DNA of 64,000 bases from CAWKEY01 sp963848675 (GTDB lineage: Bacteria > Pseudomonadota > Gammaproteobacteria > Methylococcales > Methylomonadaceae). The notes under the pieces are model-generated. The model did no database searches. It was given only the letters and a program-made list of their open reading frames with translations, and was not told the DNA's origin. The stretch's first letter is position 1, and every line of letters starts with the position of its first letter. Of the stretch, positions 27,201 through 34,644 are shown piece after piece. The translations under genes were made by a program, and so were the position numbers. The stretch covers positions 1 to 64,000 of the forward strand of contig CAWKEY010000015.1 in assembly GCA_963848675.1 (NCBI GenBank), in the 5' to 3' direction.

Positions 27201-29419
27201 ACGAACAGAAAATCATCACCCTGCAACAAGGCCTGGCCGTTTTCCGTCAGGCCATGACCATTCAGGTTTTACCCGAAGCCAGAAGCCGCCGTTATGGCAA
27301 AGGCGATTATGAACCCTTATCGCAGCATTACAGCGAACGGATTTTTCAGGTTCATGTCATCAATGAATATGCCAGACAAGGTCTGGACAAGATAAGTCAG
27401 GCACTGGCCTTTGTGGTGGCTTATTTTTCCATGGATAAAACCGAATTTGTTAAACACTATTTTTCCGGCCGCAAGGAAGTGCTTGAGCGGGCAACCAGTC
27501 AGCAGTCTTTCCAGCGTATCGTCGGTGATTTGCAAAACCCGGAGCAAATGGCCCTGGTCGCCAGTCCCGAAGATGACAGTCTACTGATTTTGGCGGGGCC
27601 AGGTTCCGGTAAAACGCGCGTGGTGGTGCATCGCTGCGCCTATCTGTTGCGGGTTAAACGTGTGCCCGCGCGCAGCATTTTGGTGTTGTGCTTTAATCGC
27701 AATGCAGTGACCGAACTAAGGCGCAGACTGATTGATTTGGTGGGCGATGATGCCAAAGGCATTACCATTCAGACCTATCATGGACTCAGTTTGCGATTGA
27801 CCGGCCATGCCATGACCACTCGGGAGCCTTCGGCTGAAAGTCAAAATCAGCATTTTGCCGAACTGATCAAGGAAGCGACCGAATTATTGCGCGGCGACAA
27901 GCCATTGCTGGGCGTTGATGTTGATGAAACCAGAGATCGTTTGTTAGCCGGTTATCGATTTATGCTTGTGGATGAATATCAGGATATCGATGCCGGCCAG
28001 TATCAATTAATTTCAGCGCTCGCCGGGCGCACTCAGGATGAAGAGAACAAGCTGACCATTTTGGCGGTAGGCGATGATGACCAGAATATTTACCAGTTTC
28101 GCGGCGCCAACGTCAGTTTTATCAAGCAGTTCAAGGATGACTATCAAGCCCGTGAGCACTATCTGGTGGAAAATTACCGTTCCAGCGCGTATATCATTGC
28201 CGCTGCCAATCAACTGATTCAGCACAATCACGACCGGATGAAACAGCAGCATCCGATCCGTATCAATCAGGGCAGAAAAACGCTGGAACCCGGAGGCCGC
28301 TGGCAGAAACTGGATACGCTGGCCAAAGGCCGCGTGCAGCACATCAGCGCCGCCACTGAACAGGTGCAGGCTTTGGCTACGGTTGAAGAGTTGCTGCGTT
28401 TACGGCAACTGGACAGCCGCCTGGACTGGCCGCACTGCGCCATCTTGGCGAAAGAATGGCGATTGCTTAGTCCAGTCAGAGCCTTGCTGGCCGAGCGGGG
28501 CATTCCCATCAGCATCATGCTGCCGCCTGACCGGCAACCGCCGCCGTTTCGCATCAGGGAAAATGCCGATTTGCTGGATGCCATCCGGCAAAGCGCGAAG
28601 TCCATCAGCAAGGCCAGTGACTGGCTGAGTTATCTGGATGCAAAATATGCTCATGACAGCCAAAATCCCTGGGCTGTGCAATTGAAAGAGCTGATGCGGG
28701 ATTGGCAACGAGAGACTGATGATGCCGAGGTCTCCAGTCAGCAAACGCTGGAGTTTCTTTATGAAACGCTGGCCGAGCAACGTAGGGACAGAAGGTTGGG
28801 GCGAGGCGTTTTTCTCGGCACCATCCATTCGGTAAAAGGCATGGAGTTTGCGCATCTGTTCATGCTTGATGGCGGCTGGACAATACAGTCCCTGGAAGAA
28901 CAGCGGCGCTTGTTTTATGTGGGCATGACCCGGGCAAAAGAAACCCTGTGTTTAATGGGCCGCCAGGATCAAAACAATCCGTTCCTGCAGGAAATCGCAG
29001 GCGACCATCTGTTGCACCGGCAGGCAGCGATCCAGCTGCCAGCCGATACAACCACTATTAATAAACACTATAGGGTACTGGGACTGCAGGATTTTGATCT
29101 CAGTTTTGCTGGACGTTTTAACGCGGCTCATCCGATACACCAACAGCTCGGCAGGCTGGTGCCCGGGACTTCGCTAGCGCTGGAAAACAAGCACGGCAAA
29201 GTCGTTCTGAAACAGGATGAGGTCATCGTAGCCCGCTTATCCAGCCAGGCACATCAGGAATGGCTGACAAAATTAGAGCTCATCGAATCGGTCACCGTGC
29301 TGGCCATGATCAGACGATACCGCGAGGATAACGAGGAAGCATATGTTTCCAGATGTCAAACCGGGCAGTGGGAAGTGCCGATGCTTGAGCTGGTTTTATG
29401 CGAAAAACACCATCCTTGA
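24218..29419 (+). CDS. DnaQ-like exonuclease-RecQ-UvrD fusion helicase
   Basis: About 1733 residues. Domain 1 (about 10-180): DEDD 3'-5' exonuclease, with SLDLETN, GHNLLCHDLP and DPLADARLADCLF. A C-x4-C-x2-C cluster (PCNKPGCLYCEQ) follows near 263. Domain 2 (about 290-640): RecQ helicase, with PTGGGKSLCFQLPAL (about 315), FDEAHCLSKWGHDFRP (about 418) and QEAGRAGRDQQD; no RecQ four-Cys zinc site seen. Domain 3 (about 1110-1600): UvrD helicase, with AGPGSGKTRVVV, VDEYQDIDAGQ, GDDDQNIYQFRGA, TIHSVKGMEF and FYVGMTRAKETL. All catalytic motifs are intact. Probably DNA repair or defence. Start: ATG 24218 or 24230, since the duplicate copy begins with the 24230 equivalent. Confidence 0.85.
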   Translation: MTDSMDGIAFQQNCCSLDLETNENGEIFAVGATFNGQTFQRKAPFDIRKVLREFDGFASDATSLLGHNLLCHDLPVCRAIAPDLAFLSRPVIDTLFLSPLAFPENPYHRLVKNYKLVRDSLNDPLADARLADCLFQDQWLALQEQHADCGVLSFYHYACSDNPQFAGLQQALAAMGAEAIGASKAFDIFKRLTQDKVCSTAFNKVILSYLPDPRLRPALAYCLAWLRVAGGNSVLPPWVRQQFQDVAPALAQLRDIPCNKPGCLYCEQTHDPVKQLERYFGFSAFRPKPAAADGGSLQQAIVQTAMCDRPLFAILPTGGGKSLCFQLPALVRYQRRGVLTIVVSPLQALMKDQVDNLRNKTGAPNAAALYGMLTAPERGEVLQGIQMGDIALLYVSPEQLRNQSFQKAIEHREIGCWVFDEAHCLSKWGHDFRPDYLYVARFIKEFSQKQKALLPPVQCFTATAKQDVKDEIIDYFRANLGQELAVFEGGVERNNLQFEVQTVNAADKYARINSLLHERLPDQDDAGSAIIYCAKRSHTEQVADYLQQQNWPVEAFHAGKDAAEKNHIQENFINGTTRIITATNAFGMGIDKDNVRLVIHADIPGSIENYLQEAGRAGRDQQDAECVLLFDENDIDTQFKLSASSQINQRDIAQILRGLRKARKDKNGNVVLTTGELLMDDSVETSFDNTDTSADTKVKTAVSWLERAGFIERNENRTQVFQGRPLVKNLDEAKAKVEKLGLSQRQQKRWLSILEALFNADSNEGFSADELAQAGAFADDEAEQKAGKAQETASQRVIRTLYDMAGAGLIQKSLLLTAYIRYKVANSSIAMLEKICSLERILLKELQEQAPDASTEEWQTLSLRHVNQRVLDAGHANSNPEVLRLLLGSLAKDGLGLAGNKGSMTLRHRGLDHYAVKLNRGWPALIATAEKRQAIAKIILDGIIQRIPESTGGSADLLVEFSAEDLLKALKQDLVAAAEVKDPLAAVERALNFLHEQKIITLQQGLAVFRQAMTIQVLPEARSRRYGKGDYEPLSQHYSERIFQVHVINEYARQGLDKISQALAFVVAYFSMDKTEFVKHYFSGRKEVLERATSQQSFQRIVGDLQNPEQMALVASPEDDSLLILAGPGSGKTRVVVHRCAYLLRVKRVPARSILVLCFNRNAVTELRRRLIDLVGDDAKGITIQTYHGLSLRLTGHAMTTREPSAESQNQHFAELIKEATELLRGDKPLLGVDVDETRDRLLAGYRFMLVDEYQDIDAGQYQLISALAGRTQDEENKLTILAVGDDDQNIYQFRGANVSFIKQFKDDYQAREHYLVENYRSSAYIIAAANQLIQHNHDRMKQQHPIRINQGRKTLEPGGRWQKLDTLAKGRVQHISAATEQVQALATVEELLRLRQLDSRLDWPHCAILAKEWRLLSPVRALLAERGIPISIMLPPDRQPPPFRIRENADLLDAIRQSAKSISKASDWLSYLDAKYAHDSQNPWAVQLKELMRDWQRETDDAEVSSQQTLEFLYETLAEQRRDRRLGRGVFLGTIHSVKGMEFAHLFMLDGGWTIQSLEEQRRLFYVGMTRAKETLCLMGRQDQNNPFLQEIAGDHLLHRQAAIQLPADTTTINKHYRVLGLQDFDLSFAGRFNAAHPIHQQLGRLVPGTSLALENKHGKVVLKQDEVIVARLSSQAHQEWLTKLELIESVTVLAMIRRYREDNEEAYVSRCQTGQWEVPMLELVLCEKHHP

Positions 29420-29428
29420 ACCTAAAAA

Positions 29429-29615
29429 CCGCAGTTAGTCCACGAAAAGCACGAAAGAAATCAGAATGTTGCGTTGATTTAGGAACGCGTAGCAAATAAC
29501 TGGGGCAACTCTGAGAAACAATTTTTTGCGTAGGTGCGGATTTATCCGCACTGTGCGAATAAATTCACACCTACACTGGTTCAACTTATTTCGTGCTTTT
29601 TGTGTTTTTCGTGGA
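29429..29615. repeat. MITE-like repeat, copy 1, with nested palindrome
   Basis: Starts CCGCAGTTAG then TCCACGAAAAGCACGAAA (29439-29456) and ends with an inverted version (TTTCGTGC…TTTTTCGTGGA, 29589-29615). A second palindrome is nested at 29530-29574 (GTAGGTG … CACCTAC). The same arms bracket 49398-49648. It fills the gap between the helicase and leuB genes. Confidence 0.7.
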
Positions 29616-29633
29616 GCAAATGGTTTTTTAGCG

Positions 29634-30740
29634 TTAAACCTTGGGCATTTGCCGCAGCTTTTCAACCACTTTGTCGCCAAACTGCTCGGTGCTGATCATC
29701 GTCACGCCGCTGCCGGGCTTGGACAAATCGGCGGTGGAATAGCCGTCGGCAAACACGCCCTGCATCGCCGCCCAGACATTTTTGGCTTCCGCTTCCATGT
29801 CGAAGCTGTTTTCCAGCATCATCGCCACCGAGCCGATCATGGAATACGGATTGGCGATGTTTTTGCCGGCAATATCCGGCGCCGAACCGTGCGATGGCTC
29901 GTAGTAGGCTTTGTCAGGACCGATACAGGCTGAAGGCATCAGGCCCAGAGAACCCAAAATGCCGCCGCCCTGGTCGCTGAGAATATCGCCAAACATGTTT
30001 TCCATCACCATCACATCAAACTGGGTCGGTTTCAGGCACAGGGCAGTAGCGGCCGCATCGACCAGCATGTTGACCACTTGCACATCGGGATATTCTTTGG
30101 CGACTTCTTCCATCACCTCATTCCACAACACGCTGGATTTCAGCACGTTGCTCTTATGAATGTTGTGCAGCAATTTCCGGCGTTTACGGGCCAGTTTAAA
30201 GGCTTGCTGCATGATTTGATGAATTTGCGCCTCATCATATTCCAGGGTTTCCCGGACATAGCGCAAACCTGCAGCGTTGACGCCCATTTCTTTCTCGCCG
30301 AAATACAGGCCGCCCACCAGTTCGCGGACGATGACCAAATCGATGCCTTCGCCGATGATTTCCGGCTTCAGCGGTGAAAAATGCGCCAAGGATTTCGGCA
30401 GCGAAACCGGGCGGAAGTTGGCATAGGTGTTGTAACGGCGGCGCAGCGGCAATAGCGCGCCGCGTTCGGGCTGCTCGTCGATAGGAATTCTTTTCGAGTC
30501 TTCGTGGCTCAAGCCGATGGGGCCTTTCAAAATCGCGTCGGCCTCATCGCAGATGGCTTTGGTTTCTTTGGGGAAGGCTGCGCCAAATTCAAAATACGCG
30601 CACGCGCCAAACGCGGCGGGCATGAGCTCGAACTTGACATCATTGCGCTCTTCGATGACCTTGAGAACTTTGAGGGCTTCTTGGGTAATTTCAGGGCCGA
30701 TACCGTCACCGGCCAATACTGCGATTTTATAATGCTTCAT
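29634..30740 (-). CDS. leuB: 3-isopropylmalate dehydrogenase LeuB
   Basis: 368 residues. NAD-dependent oxidative decarboxylase of 3-isopropylmalate in leucine synthesis. Visible: AGDGIGPEI at the N-terminus, substrate-binding Arg in LLPLRRRYNTYANFRPV, VRELVGGLYFGEK with the catalytic Tyr, NIHKSNVLKSS with the catalytic Lys, and MENMFGDILSDQ plus EPSHGSAPDIAGK for metal and NAD. Could also act on citramalate-derived 3-methylmalate, as some LeuB do. ATG 30740 overlaps the upstream synthase gene by 14 bases, so both form one operon. Confidence 0.9.
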   Translation of the reverse strand: MKHYKIAVLAGDGIGPEITQEALKVLKVIEERNDVKFELMPAAFGACAYFEFGAAFPKETKAICDEADAILKGPIGLSHEDSKRIPIDEQPERGALLPLRRRYNTYANFRPVSLPKSLAHFSPLKPEIIGEGIDLVIVRELVGGLYFGEKEMGVNAAGLRYVRETLEYDEAQIHQIMQQAFKLARKRRKLLHNIHKSNVLKSSVLWNEVMEEVAKEYPDVQVVNMLVDAAATALCLKPTQFDVMVMENMFGDILSDQGGGILGSLGLMPSACIGPDKAYYEPSHGSAPDIAGKNIANPYSMIGSVAMMLENSFDMEAEAKNVWAAMQGVFADGYSTADLSKPGSGVTMISTEQFGDKVVEKLRQMPKV

Positions 30741-32325
30741 GTTTCTGCTTGCTTTTATGTGGGTTGGAAATGACTGAAGGTGTTGCCGTGGCTGCCGCCA
30801 TTTCGTGCAACTGGATGTTGATCAATTTGATTGTGGCCATAATGCCCGAAAATACCTGATTGACGTGGACGCCGCGGGTTTTGCGTATTTCATTGCCGCA
30901 ATTCCAGGTAATAACACACTCGGTCAGGGCGCTGGTGTGGCCGCCTTTGGGGATGCGGATTTCAAAATCGGCCAGGGCGGGCAATCTGTAGTCATAATTC
31001 ACGAGCACCTTGCCGATAGCCTCAATAAACGCATCGAAACCGCCGCTGCCGGCGCCGGTGGCCTGGTGTTTGTCGCCTTTGACATCGACGCGCAGGCTGA
31101 CCGTGGAGGGCAGATCCAGGCCGCTGTTGATGGAACAGGCCAGCAATTTGATGTGCTGATAACTTTTGCTTTCCAATACATCGGCAATAATGAACGGCAA
31201 GTCGTCGGTGGTGATGGTCTGCTTGGAATCGCCGATACTGACGATACGCGCCAGGACTTTCTTTTGATCCTCTTCGGAAAGGTCCAGCTCGAGCAGTTCC
31301 AGGTTTTTTTTCAGCGAGGCCTTGCCGCTCATTTTGCCCAGCGCATAGCTGCGGATGCGCGAAAAGCGCTCCGGACCCAGCCGGGTTTTATACAGGCCGC
31401 CCTTTTGGTCGCCATCGGCATGGATGCCGGCGGTCTGGGTAAATACATCGGCACCGACGATCGGCGCGTTGTCAGCAATCCGCTTGCCGGAAAAGTTTTC
31501 CACCATCTCGCTGATGCGAACCAGGTGGCTCTCGTCGATGGACAATTCCATCGCCATTTTATCGCGCAGCACCACGGCCACTTCAGCCAGAGAAGCATTG
31601 CCGGCGCGCTCACCCAGGCAGTTGATGGTGCAATGCACGGCGCTGACGCCCGCTCGCACCGCGGCCATGACATTGGCTGTAGCCAGGCCATAATCGTTAT
31701 GCGGATGAAAGTCGAACTGCAGCTCCGGATAGCGCTGGCACATATCGCTCAGGCTGATGAGAACCTCGTCCGGCGACATCACGCCCAGCGTATCCGGCAG
31801 CATGAAGTGGCTGATCGGGCTGTGTTGCAATCGCTCCATCAGGCCATAGACGTACTCGGGGCTGTCTTTATAGCCGTTCGACCAGTCTTCCAGGTAGATA
31901 TTGATCTTCAGGCCTTGCTCGTGGGCATAGGCGATGGTTTGCAAGACATCGGCGCTATGTTGCTCAAGCGTCTTGCCGAGTTGTTCGCGGCAGTGTTTCT
32001 CGCTGCCCTTGGCCAACAGATTGATGACCCGGCCGCCGGTCGATTTGATCCAATCCACACTGCGGGTATGATCGACAAAGCCCAGCACTTCGACGCGGTC
32101 GGCAAAACCTTCCTGCTGCGCCCATTGATTGATCAGGCTGACGGCTTCCTTCTCGCCTTCCGAAACCCGGGCCGACGCCACCTCGATACGATCGACGCGC
32201 AAAAACTGCAACAAGGCCTTGGCGATGCTGACTTTTTCCATCGGCGTAAAGGCAACGCCCTGGGTTTGCTCGCCATCGCGCAGCGTGGTGTCCATTAGCT
32301 GGATGTGTCTTGAATGTGTGGACAT
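30727..32325 (-). CDS. 2-isopropylmalate / citramalate synthase (LeuA2-like)
   Basis: 532 residues. HMGL-like TIM barrel with MDTTLRDGEQTQGV, metal His pair in FDFHPHNDYGLA, and NCLGERAGNASLAEV; a C-terminal LeuA dimer/allosteric domain (about 390-510) follows. Such enzymes condense acetyl-CoA with a 2-oxoacid. Genes of this subtype are annotated either as 2-isopropylmalate or (R)-citramalate synthases, and the sequence alone does not tell me which. The overlap with leuB supports a role in leucine or isoleucine synthesis. ATG 32325. Confidence 0.85.
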   Translation of the reverse strand: MSTHSRHIQLMDTTLRDGEQTQGVAFTPMEKVSIAKALLQFLRVDRIEVASARVSEGEKEAVSLINQWAQQEGFADRVEVLGFVDHTRSVDWIKSTGGRVINLLAKGSEKHCREQLGKTLEQHSADVLQTIAYAHEQGLKINIYLEDWSNGYKDSPEYVYGLMERLQHSPISHFMLPDTLGVMSPDEVLISLSDMCQRYPELQFDFHPHNDYGLATANVMAAVRAGVSAVHCTINCLGERAGNASLAEVAVVLRDKMAMELSIDESHLVRISEMVENFSGKRIADNAPIVGADVFTQTAGIHADGDQKGGLYKTRLGPERFSRIRSYALGKMSGKASLKKNLELLELDLSEEDQKKVLARIVSIGDSKQTITTDDLPFIIADVLESKSYQHIKLLACSINSGLDLPSTVSLRVDVKGDKHQATGAGSGGFDAFIEAIGKVLVNYDYRLPALADFEIRIPKGGHTSALTECVITWNCGNEIRKTRGVHVNQVFSGIMATIKLINIQLHEMAAATATPSVISNPHKSKQKHEAL

Positions 32326-32374
32326 GATTGTTAACTGTATTTTTAATGTGGCCGGTTAAGCTATTTAACGATGC

Positions 32375-32394
32375 AGGTTACGCGCCGCGTACCT
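32375..32394. repeat. palindrome of the GGTACGCGATGCGTACC family, copy 1
   Basis: Reads AGGTTACGCGCCGCGTACCT, a degenerate copy of the palindrome found four more times up to 35071. It stands between the toxin gene end and the LeuA2-like gene start. Confidence 0.6.
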
Positions 32395-32436
32395 CTGAAG
32401 GCTTATTATGAGAGGTGTAAAGGCGAGTACCTGCCA

Positions 32437-32739
32437 TCAATCCACCCTTGCGAGCCAATAGCCCGGACGCCGGCGGTGATGTGCGAACGCCGTGATTTGT
32501 ATAGTATTGCCAAGAAGCACTCGATAAAACACCGTATAAGGGAAACGCGATAGCCTGATGACCCTAATACCTGAGGGATGGACCAAGCGGCAAATTTCAG
32601 GTTTTTCAACAACCAGCTCGATAACACGCTCAAACTCGCAGATAAGCGCATCTCCAAGCCCGGCCCTCTGCTCCTCGTAAAAGCGGACTGCCGCCAAATA
32701 TTCGGCCTCTGCTTCGAGAAGGAAACCATAGTCACTCAT
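32437..32739 (-). CDS. RelE/ParE-type toxin
   Basis: 100 residues with the RelE/ParE fold signature: an N-terminal helical pair (AEAEYLAAVRFYEEQRAGLG), FERVIELVVEKPEICRL, and the C-terminal strands IRVIRLSRFPYTVFYRV and QITAFAHHRRRPGYW. Members cut mRNA on the ribosome (RelE) or poison gyrase (ParE); which applies here is unknown. The ATG overlaps the antitoxin stop (ATGA), the usual antitoxin-toxin order. Lies in the island that splits the leu genes. Confidence 0.85.
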   Translation of the reverse strand: MSDYGFLLEAEAEYLAAVRFYEEQRAGLGDALICEFERVIELVVEKPEICRLVHPSGIRVIRLSRFPYTVFYRVLLGNTIQITAFAHHRRRPGYWLARVD

Positions 32740-32960
32740 CCTAATAACGCACGCGCCTTCTTTGCAACTTCTTCGCCCGGGATGGCCTGTGTTTTTTCTG
32801 CATCAAATTCAGCAATACGACGCACTGATTCTTGAGCCCACAAGCTTTCAAATTCAGACTCGGAAACTTCTTCCAAGCTCAATAAAAGCCGTTGCACTAG
32901 AGCCGCCCTATCTTGAACAGGGAGAGAGAGCGCTTCAGATTCAATTTGTGGGAGATTCAT
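32736..32960 (-). CDS. antitoxin, addiction-module component family
   Basis: 74 residues from ATG 32960, with GAGG 8 bases upstream. Small acidic helical protein (LSLPVQDRAALVQRLLLSLEE … WAQESVRRIAEFDAEK … EEVAKKARALLG), the pattern of the addiction-module antitoxin family that pairs with RelE/ParE toxins. The stop overlaps the toxin start. The upstream base 32990 TTG is in frame but is not the likely start. Confidence 0.8.
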   Translation of the reverse strand: MNLPQIESEALSLPVQDRAALVQRLLLSLEEVSESEFESLWAQESVRRIAEFDAEKTQAIPGEEVAKKARALLG

Positions 32961-33036
32961 AACAGCAACCTCAAAATAGGTAATGGACAAAACGCGAGGG
33001 TCGTTACCTCACCCCAATTATAAATACTGCCATCTT

Positions 33037-33240
33037 TCATAATGGCAGAGCTTCATTTAAAACCTGCGAATACAGGCAAGGATGCAGACTGTTTTTAGTC
33101 ACTAAATCCACTTTGCGCTGCAACAGGGCCTGTAAATTGATTAACAACTCACCTAAATCAAACAAATCGCGCCCCTGTTCAAGCTCAACCAAAAAATCCA
33201 CATCGCTGTTATCGCTGACCTCGTCTTTCGCCATTGAGCC
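33037..33240 (-). pseudogene. MNT nucleotidyltransferase, N-terminus lost at a repeat
   Basis: The frame begins at GSMAKDEVSDNSDVDFLVEL, the nucleotidyltransferase active-site block (GS … SDxDFLV), then ELEQGRDLFDLGELLINLQ. In MntA-type antitoxins about 25-30 residues precede this block. Here the frame enters the palindromic repeat at 33243, so the true N-terminus is missing. After the stop, a HEPN partner start (ATGAAAGATGGCAG…) survives for about seven codons only. Likely the remnant of an MNT-HEPN module. Confidence 0.7.
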
Positions 33241-33242
33241 CT

Positions 33243-33430
33243 GTAGGGTACGCATCGCGTACCTTTTAAGGCATAGCCTTATACACAAGTCCATAAAACC
33301 CTTATAAATCAACAATGTTGCCAAACGGCAACAGCATTGATTTTATTGCATTTTTTCGACTTATGTATAAGGGCTTGCTTTTAAGGTTGCCATGGATTGA
33401 CATTTTAATGGTACGCGATGCGTACCCTAC
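33243..33430. repeat. MITE-like element with 21-bp perfect inverted ends
   Basis: The left end (33243-33263) and the right end (33410-33430) are exact inverted copies of 21 bases, with core GGTACGCGATGCGTACC. Each end is itself near-palindromic. Inside lies a hairpin TGTTGCC-AAAC-GGCAACA at 33316-33333. No gene inside. Its left boundary coincides with the break of the MNT gene. Confidence 0.75.
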
Positions 33431-33503
33431 ACGGCTTATTCATTGGTTTTCATCACAAGCAAGTGCCTGAGCGTATTTCACTTTCTAGCATTGGATTTTT
33501 TGG

Positions 33504-33719
33504 TTAGGCTGTTTTTTGGGTTAAGGCCAAAGTTTCATAATCAATGTTCTGTAAGGCTTTTTGAATATGGTTCACTTCATTTTCTTCAAAAAGCGCCTCG
33601 CCACATTGCGTGCATACCCAAGCTGGAATGGCCTCCCATGAAATATGATAACCATTGCGGTCCGCACTAAAGGGCGAATGACCTTGAATCATTTTACCTT
33701 TGCAATGAAAGCACTCCAT
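33504..33719 (-). CDS. YgiT-type zinc-finger antitoxin
   Basis: 71 residues with two Cys pairs (MECFHCKGKM and WVCTQCGEALF) spaced as in the N-terminal zinc finger of MqsA/YgiT. Starts one base after the upstream DUF4258 stop, so the two are co-translated. YgiT-type proteins paired with DUF4258 proteins are typical MqsRA-like modules. The usual MqsA DNA-binding C-terminal domain is absent. The stop TAA lies in the string GCCTAAC on the minus strand (see rejected attC candidate). Confidence 0.8.
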   Translation of the reverse strand: MECFHCKGKMIQGHSPFSADRNGYHISWEAIPAWVCTQCGEALFEENEVNHIQKALQNIDYETLALTQKTA

Positions 33720-33720
33720 T

Positions 33721-34023
33721 TTATTTCCTCACTTTAAAATCCGACGACCATTGGTCTGCGGCAGGTAAATACCCTGTGATGATCGCTAAATATTCAAATT
33801 TGGGTGAACAGACCACATGAATAACACGCTGATCTTTAGTATGAAAAACCAAACAACTTTCACCTTTTTGATCCTCAGGATATTCTTCGACGATCTCTCC
33901 AAGAAAAATAGCTTCTCTAATATCATCTGTTGCAATCATTCTATCCGGCCGAGACATTTGTTTAACGGCATGAGGCAAGAAAAGTATTTTTTTCTTTGCT
34001 GATGCAATGATTTTATTTTTCAT
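33721..34023 (-). CDS. DUF4258 protein, probable toxin
   Basis: 100 residues: KILFLPHAVKQMSRPDRMI, TDDIREAIFLGEIVEEYPEDQKGESCLVF, VIHVVCSPKFEYLAIITGY. This pattern fits the DUF4258 family, often paired with YgiT-type zinc fingers. It lies one base before the zinc-finger gene. The toxin role is inferred from pairing. A diverged N-terminal piece of a second copy lies at 34979-35052. Confidence 0.75.
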   Translation of the reverse strand: MKNKIIASAKKKILFLPHAVKQMSRPDRMIATDDIREAIFLGEIVEEYPEDQKGESCLVFHTKDQRVIHVVCSPKFEYLAIITGYLPAADQWSSDFKVRK

Positions 34024-34047
34024 TACATGATCATCAACCCAGCCGGA

Positions 34048-34066
34048 GGGTACGCGATACGTACCC
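34048..34066. repeat. palindrome of the GGTACGCGATGCGTACC family, copy 4
   Basis: GGGTACGCGATACGTACCC, near-perfect palindrome between the BrnA and DUF4258 genes. Confidence 0.7.
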
Positions 34067-34098
34067 TACAGGGCTTACTATTCGCCTCCTCAATTGAT

Positions 34099-34146
34099 GC
34101 CCAACGCTGCATTCAGCGGCTTGTCCGCTGTAATGCTTTGTTAGCA
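34099..34146 (-). other. attC-like site after the BrnTA module
   Basis: On the plus strand: GCCCAAC (34099-34105, fits RYYYAAC), a stem GCATTCAGCGG pairing with CCGCTG-T-AATGC with one extrahelical T, and GTTAGCA at 34140-34146. On the minus strand this is the order expected after a cassette gene, ending GTTGGGC (fits GTTRRRY). It overlaps the antitoxin C-terminus, which reads NKALQRTSR, as seen in cassette-borne genes. At 48 bases it is shorter than most attC, the far core is imperfect, and no integrase is in the window. Candidate only. Confidence 0.45.
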
Positions 34147-34367
34147 GCCAGCTGTTCAAGGCGCTCCGCCAACCAGACTTTTATGATGGATTGACGTGTT
34201 ACCCCAACGCGGCTTGCTTCTTTGTCCAATGACTCAAGCATCCAGGCAGGAAAATCAACGTTAACCCTTTTTTGATCCTGCATAGTTCTTTTAGCTTTAG
34301 ATAGATCCAAGGAATCCAGGATGTCTTCCCCGTTATCAAATTTTTGGTCTAGCTCTTTAGCCTTCAT
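34113..34367 (-). CDS. brnA: BrnA-like antitoxin
   Basis: 84 residues: LDLSKAKRTMQDQKRVNVDFPAWMLESLDKEASRVGVTRQSIIKVWLAERLEQL, which is a ribbon-helix-helix repressor of the BrnA type. It overlaps the BrnT gene by 11 bases, and the order toxin then antitoxin is normal for BrnTA. The last residues (ANKALQRTSR) are encoded inside the attC-like hairpin, so the natural end may have been changed by cassette capture. Likely represses its own operon. Confidence 0.8.
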   Translation of the reverse strand: MKAKELDQKFDNGEDILDSLDLSKAKRTMQDQKRVNVDFPAWMLESLDKEASRVGVTRQSIIKVWLAERLEQLAANKALQRTSR

Positions 34368-34599
34368 ATAGCTCCACCTCTTCTTGTCGCGATCGACGCA
34401 CAGAAATAATTCTAATGTTTCCTTCCCGGTATGTAATCACTCCAGACCAGTGCTTTCCAGCAATCATGCCTATGATCAGTGCTCGGGGTTCATCGACAGT
34501 TTTTGCGGGTATTTCAAGAAGGTCTGGATCATCCCAAAGTTGCTGAGCGCCGACAAAATCAATTCCGATGTTTCTCAAAGTTGGACCGTTTATTTTCAT
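34357..34599 (-). CDS. brnT: BrnT-like toxin with hybrid N-terminus
   Basis: From ATG 34599, 80 residues: NIGIDFVGAQQLWDDPDLLEI, GVITYREGNIRIISVRRSRQEEVELY, matching BrnT (RNase-like toxin). BrnT usually starts with MxFxWDxxKxxxNxxKHG; here it reads MKINGPTLRNIGIDF. The frame is open further up to 34686, where ATG 34644 begins MQDDSIYLEHIIDVLMKI, which looks like the start of a DUF86/HEPN protein. The toxin N-terminus therefore seems spliced onto a HEPN start, and activity is uncertain. Confidence 0.7.
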   Translation of the reverse strand: MKINGPTLRNIGIDFVGAQQLWDDPDLLEIPAKTVDEPRALIIGMIAGKHWSGVITYREGNIRIISVRRSRQEEVELYEG

Positions 34600-34644
34600 C
34601 AATACATCGATAATATGTTCAAGATAAATACTGTCATCTTGCAT

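Noticed and set aside
30805..32298. 497-codon plus-strand open frame across the LeuA2-like gene
   Set aside because: It is antisense to a gene with clear synthase motifs; its product is low complexity with no recognisable domain.
33503..33509. GTTAGGC string at the YgiT stop as a second attC
   Set aside because: No matching second core or folded stem could be found within 150 bases.
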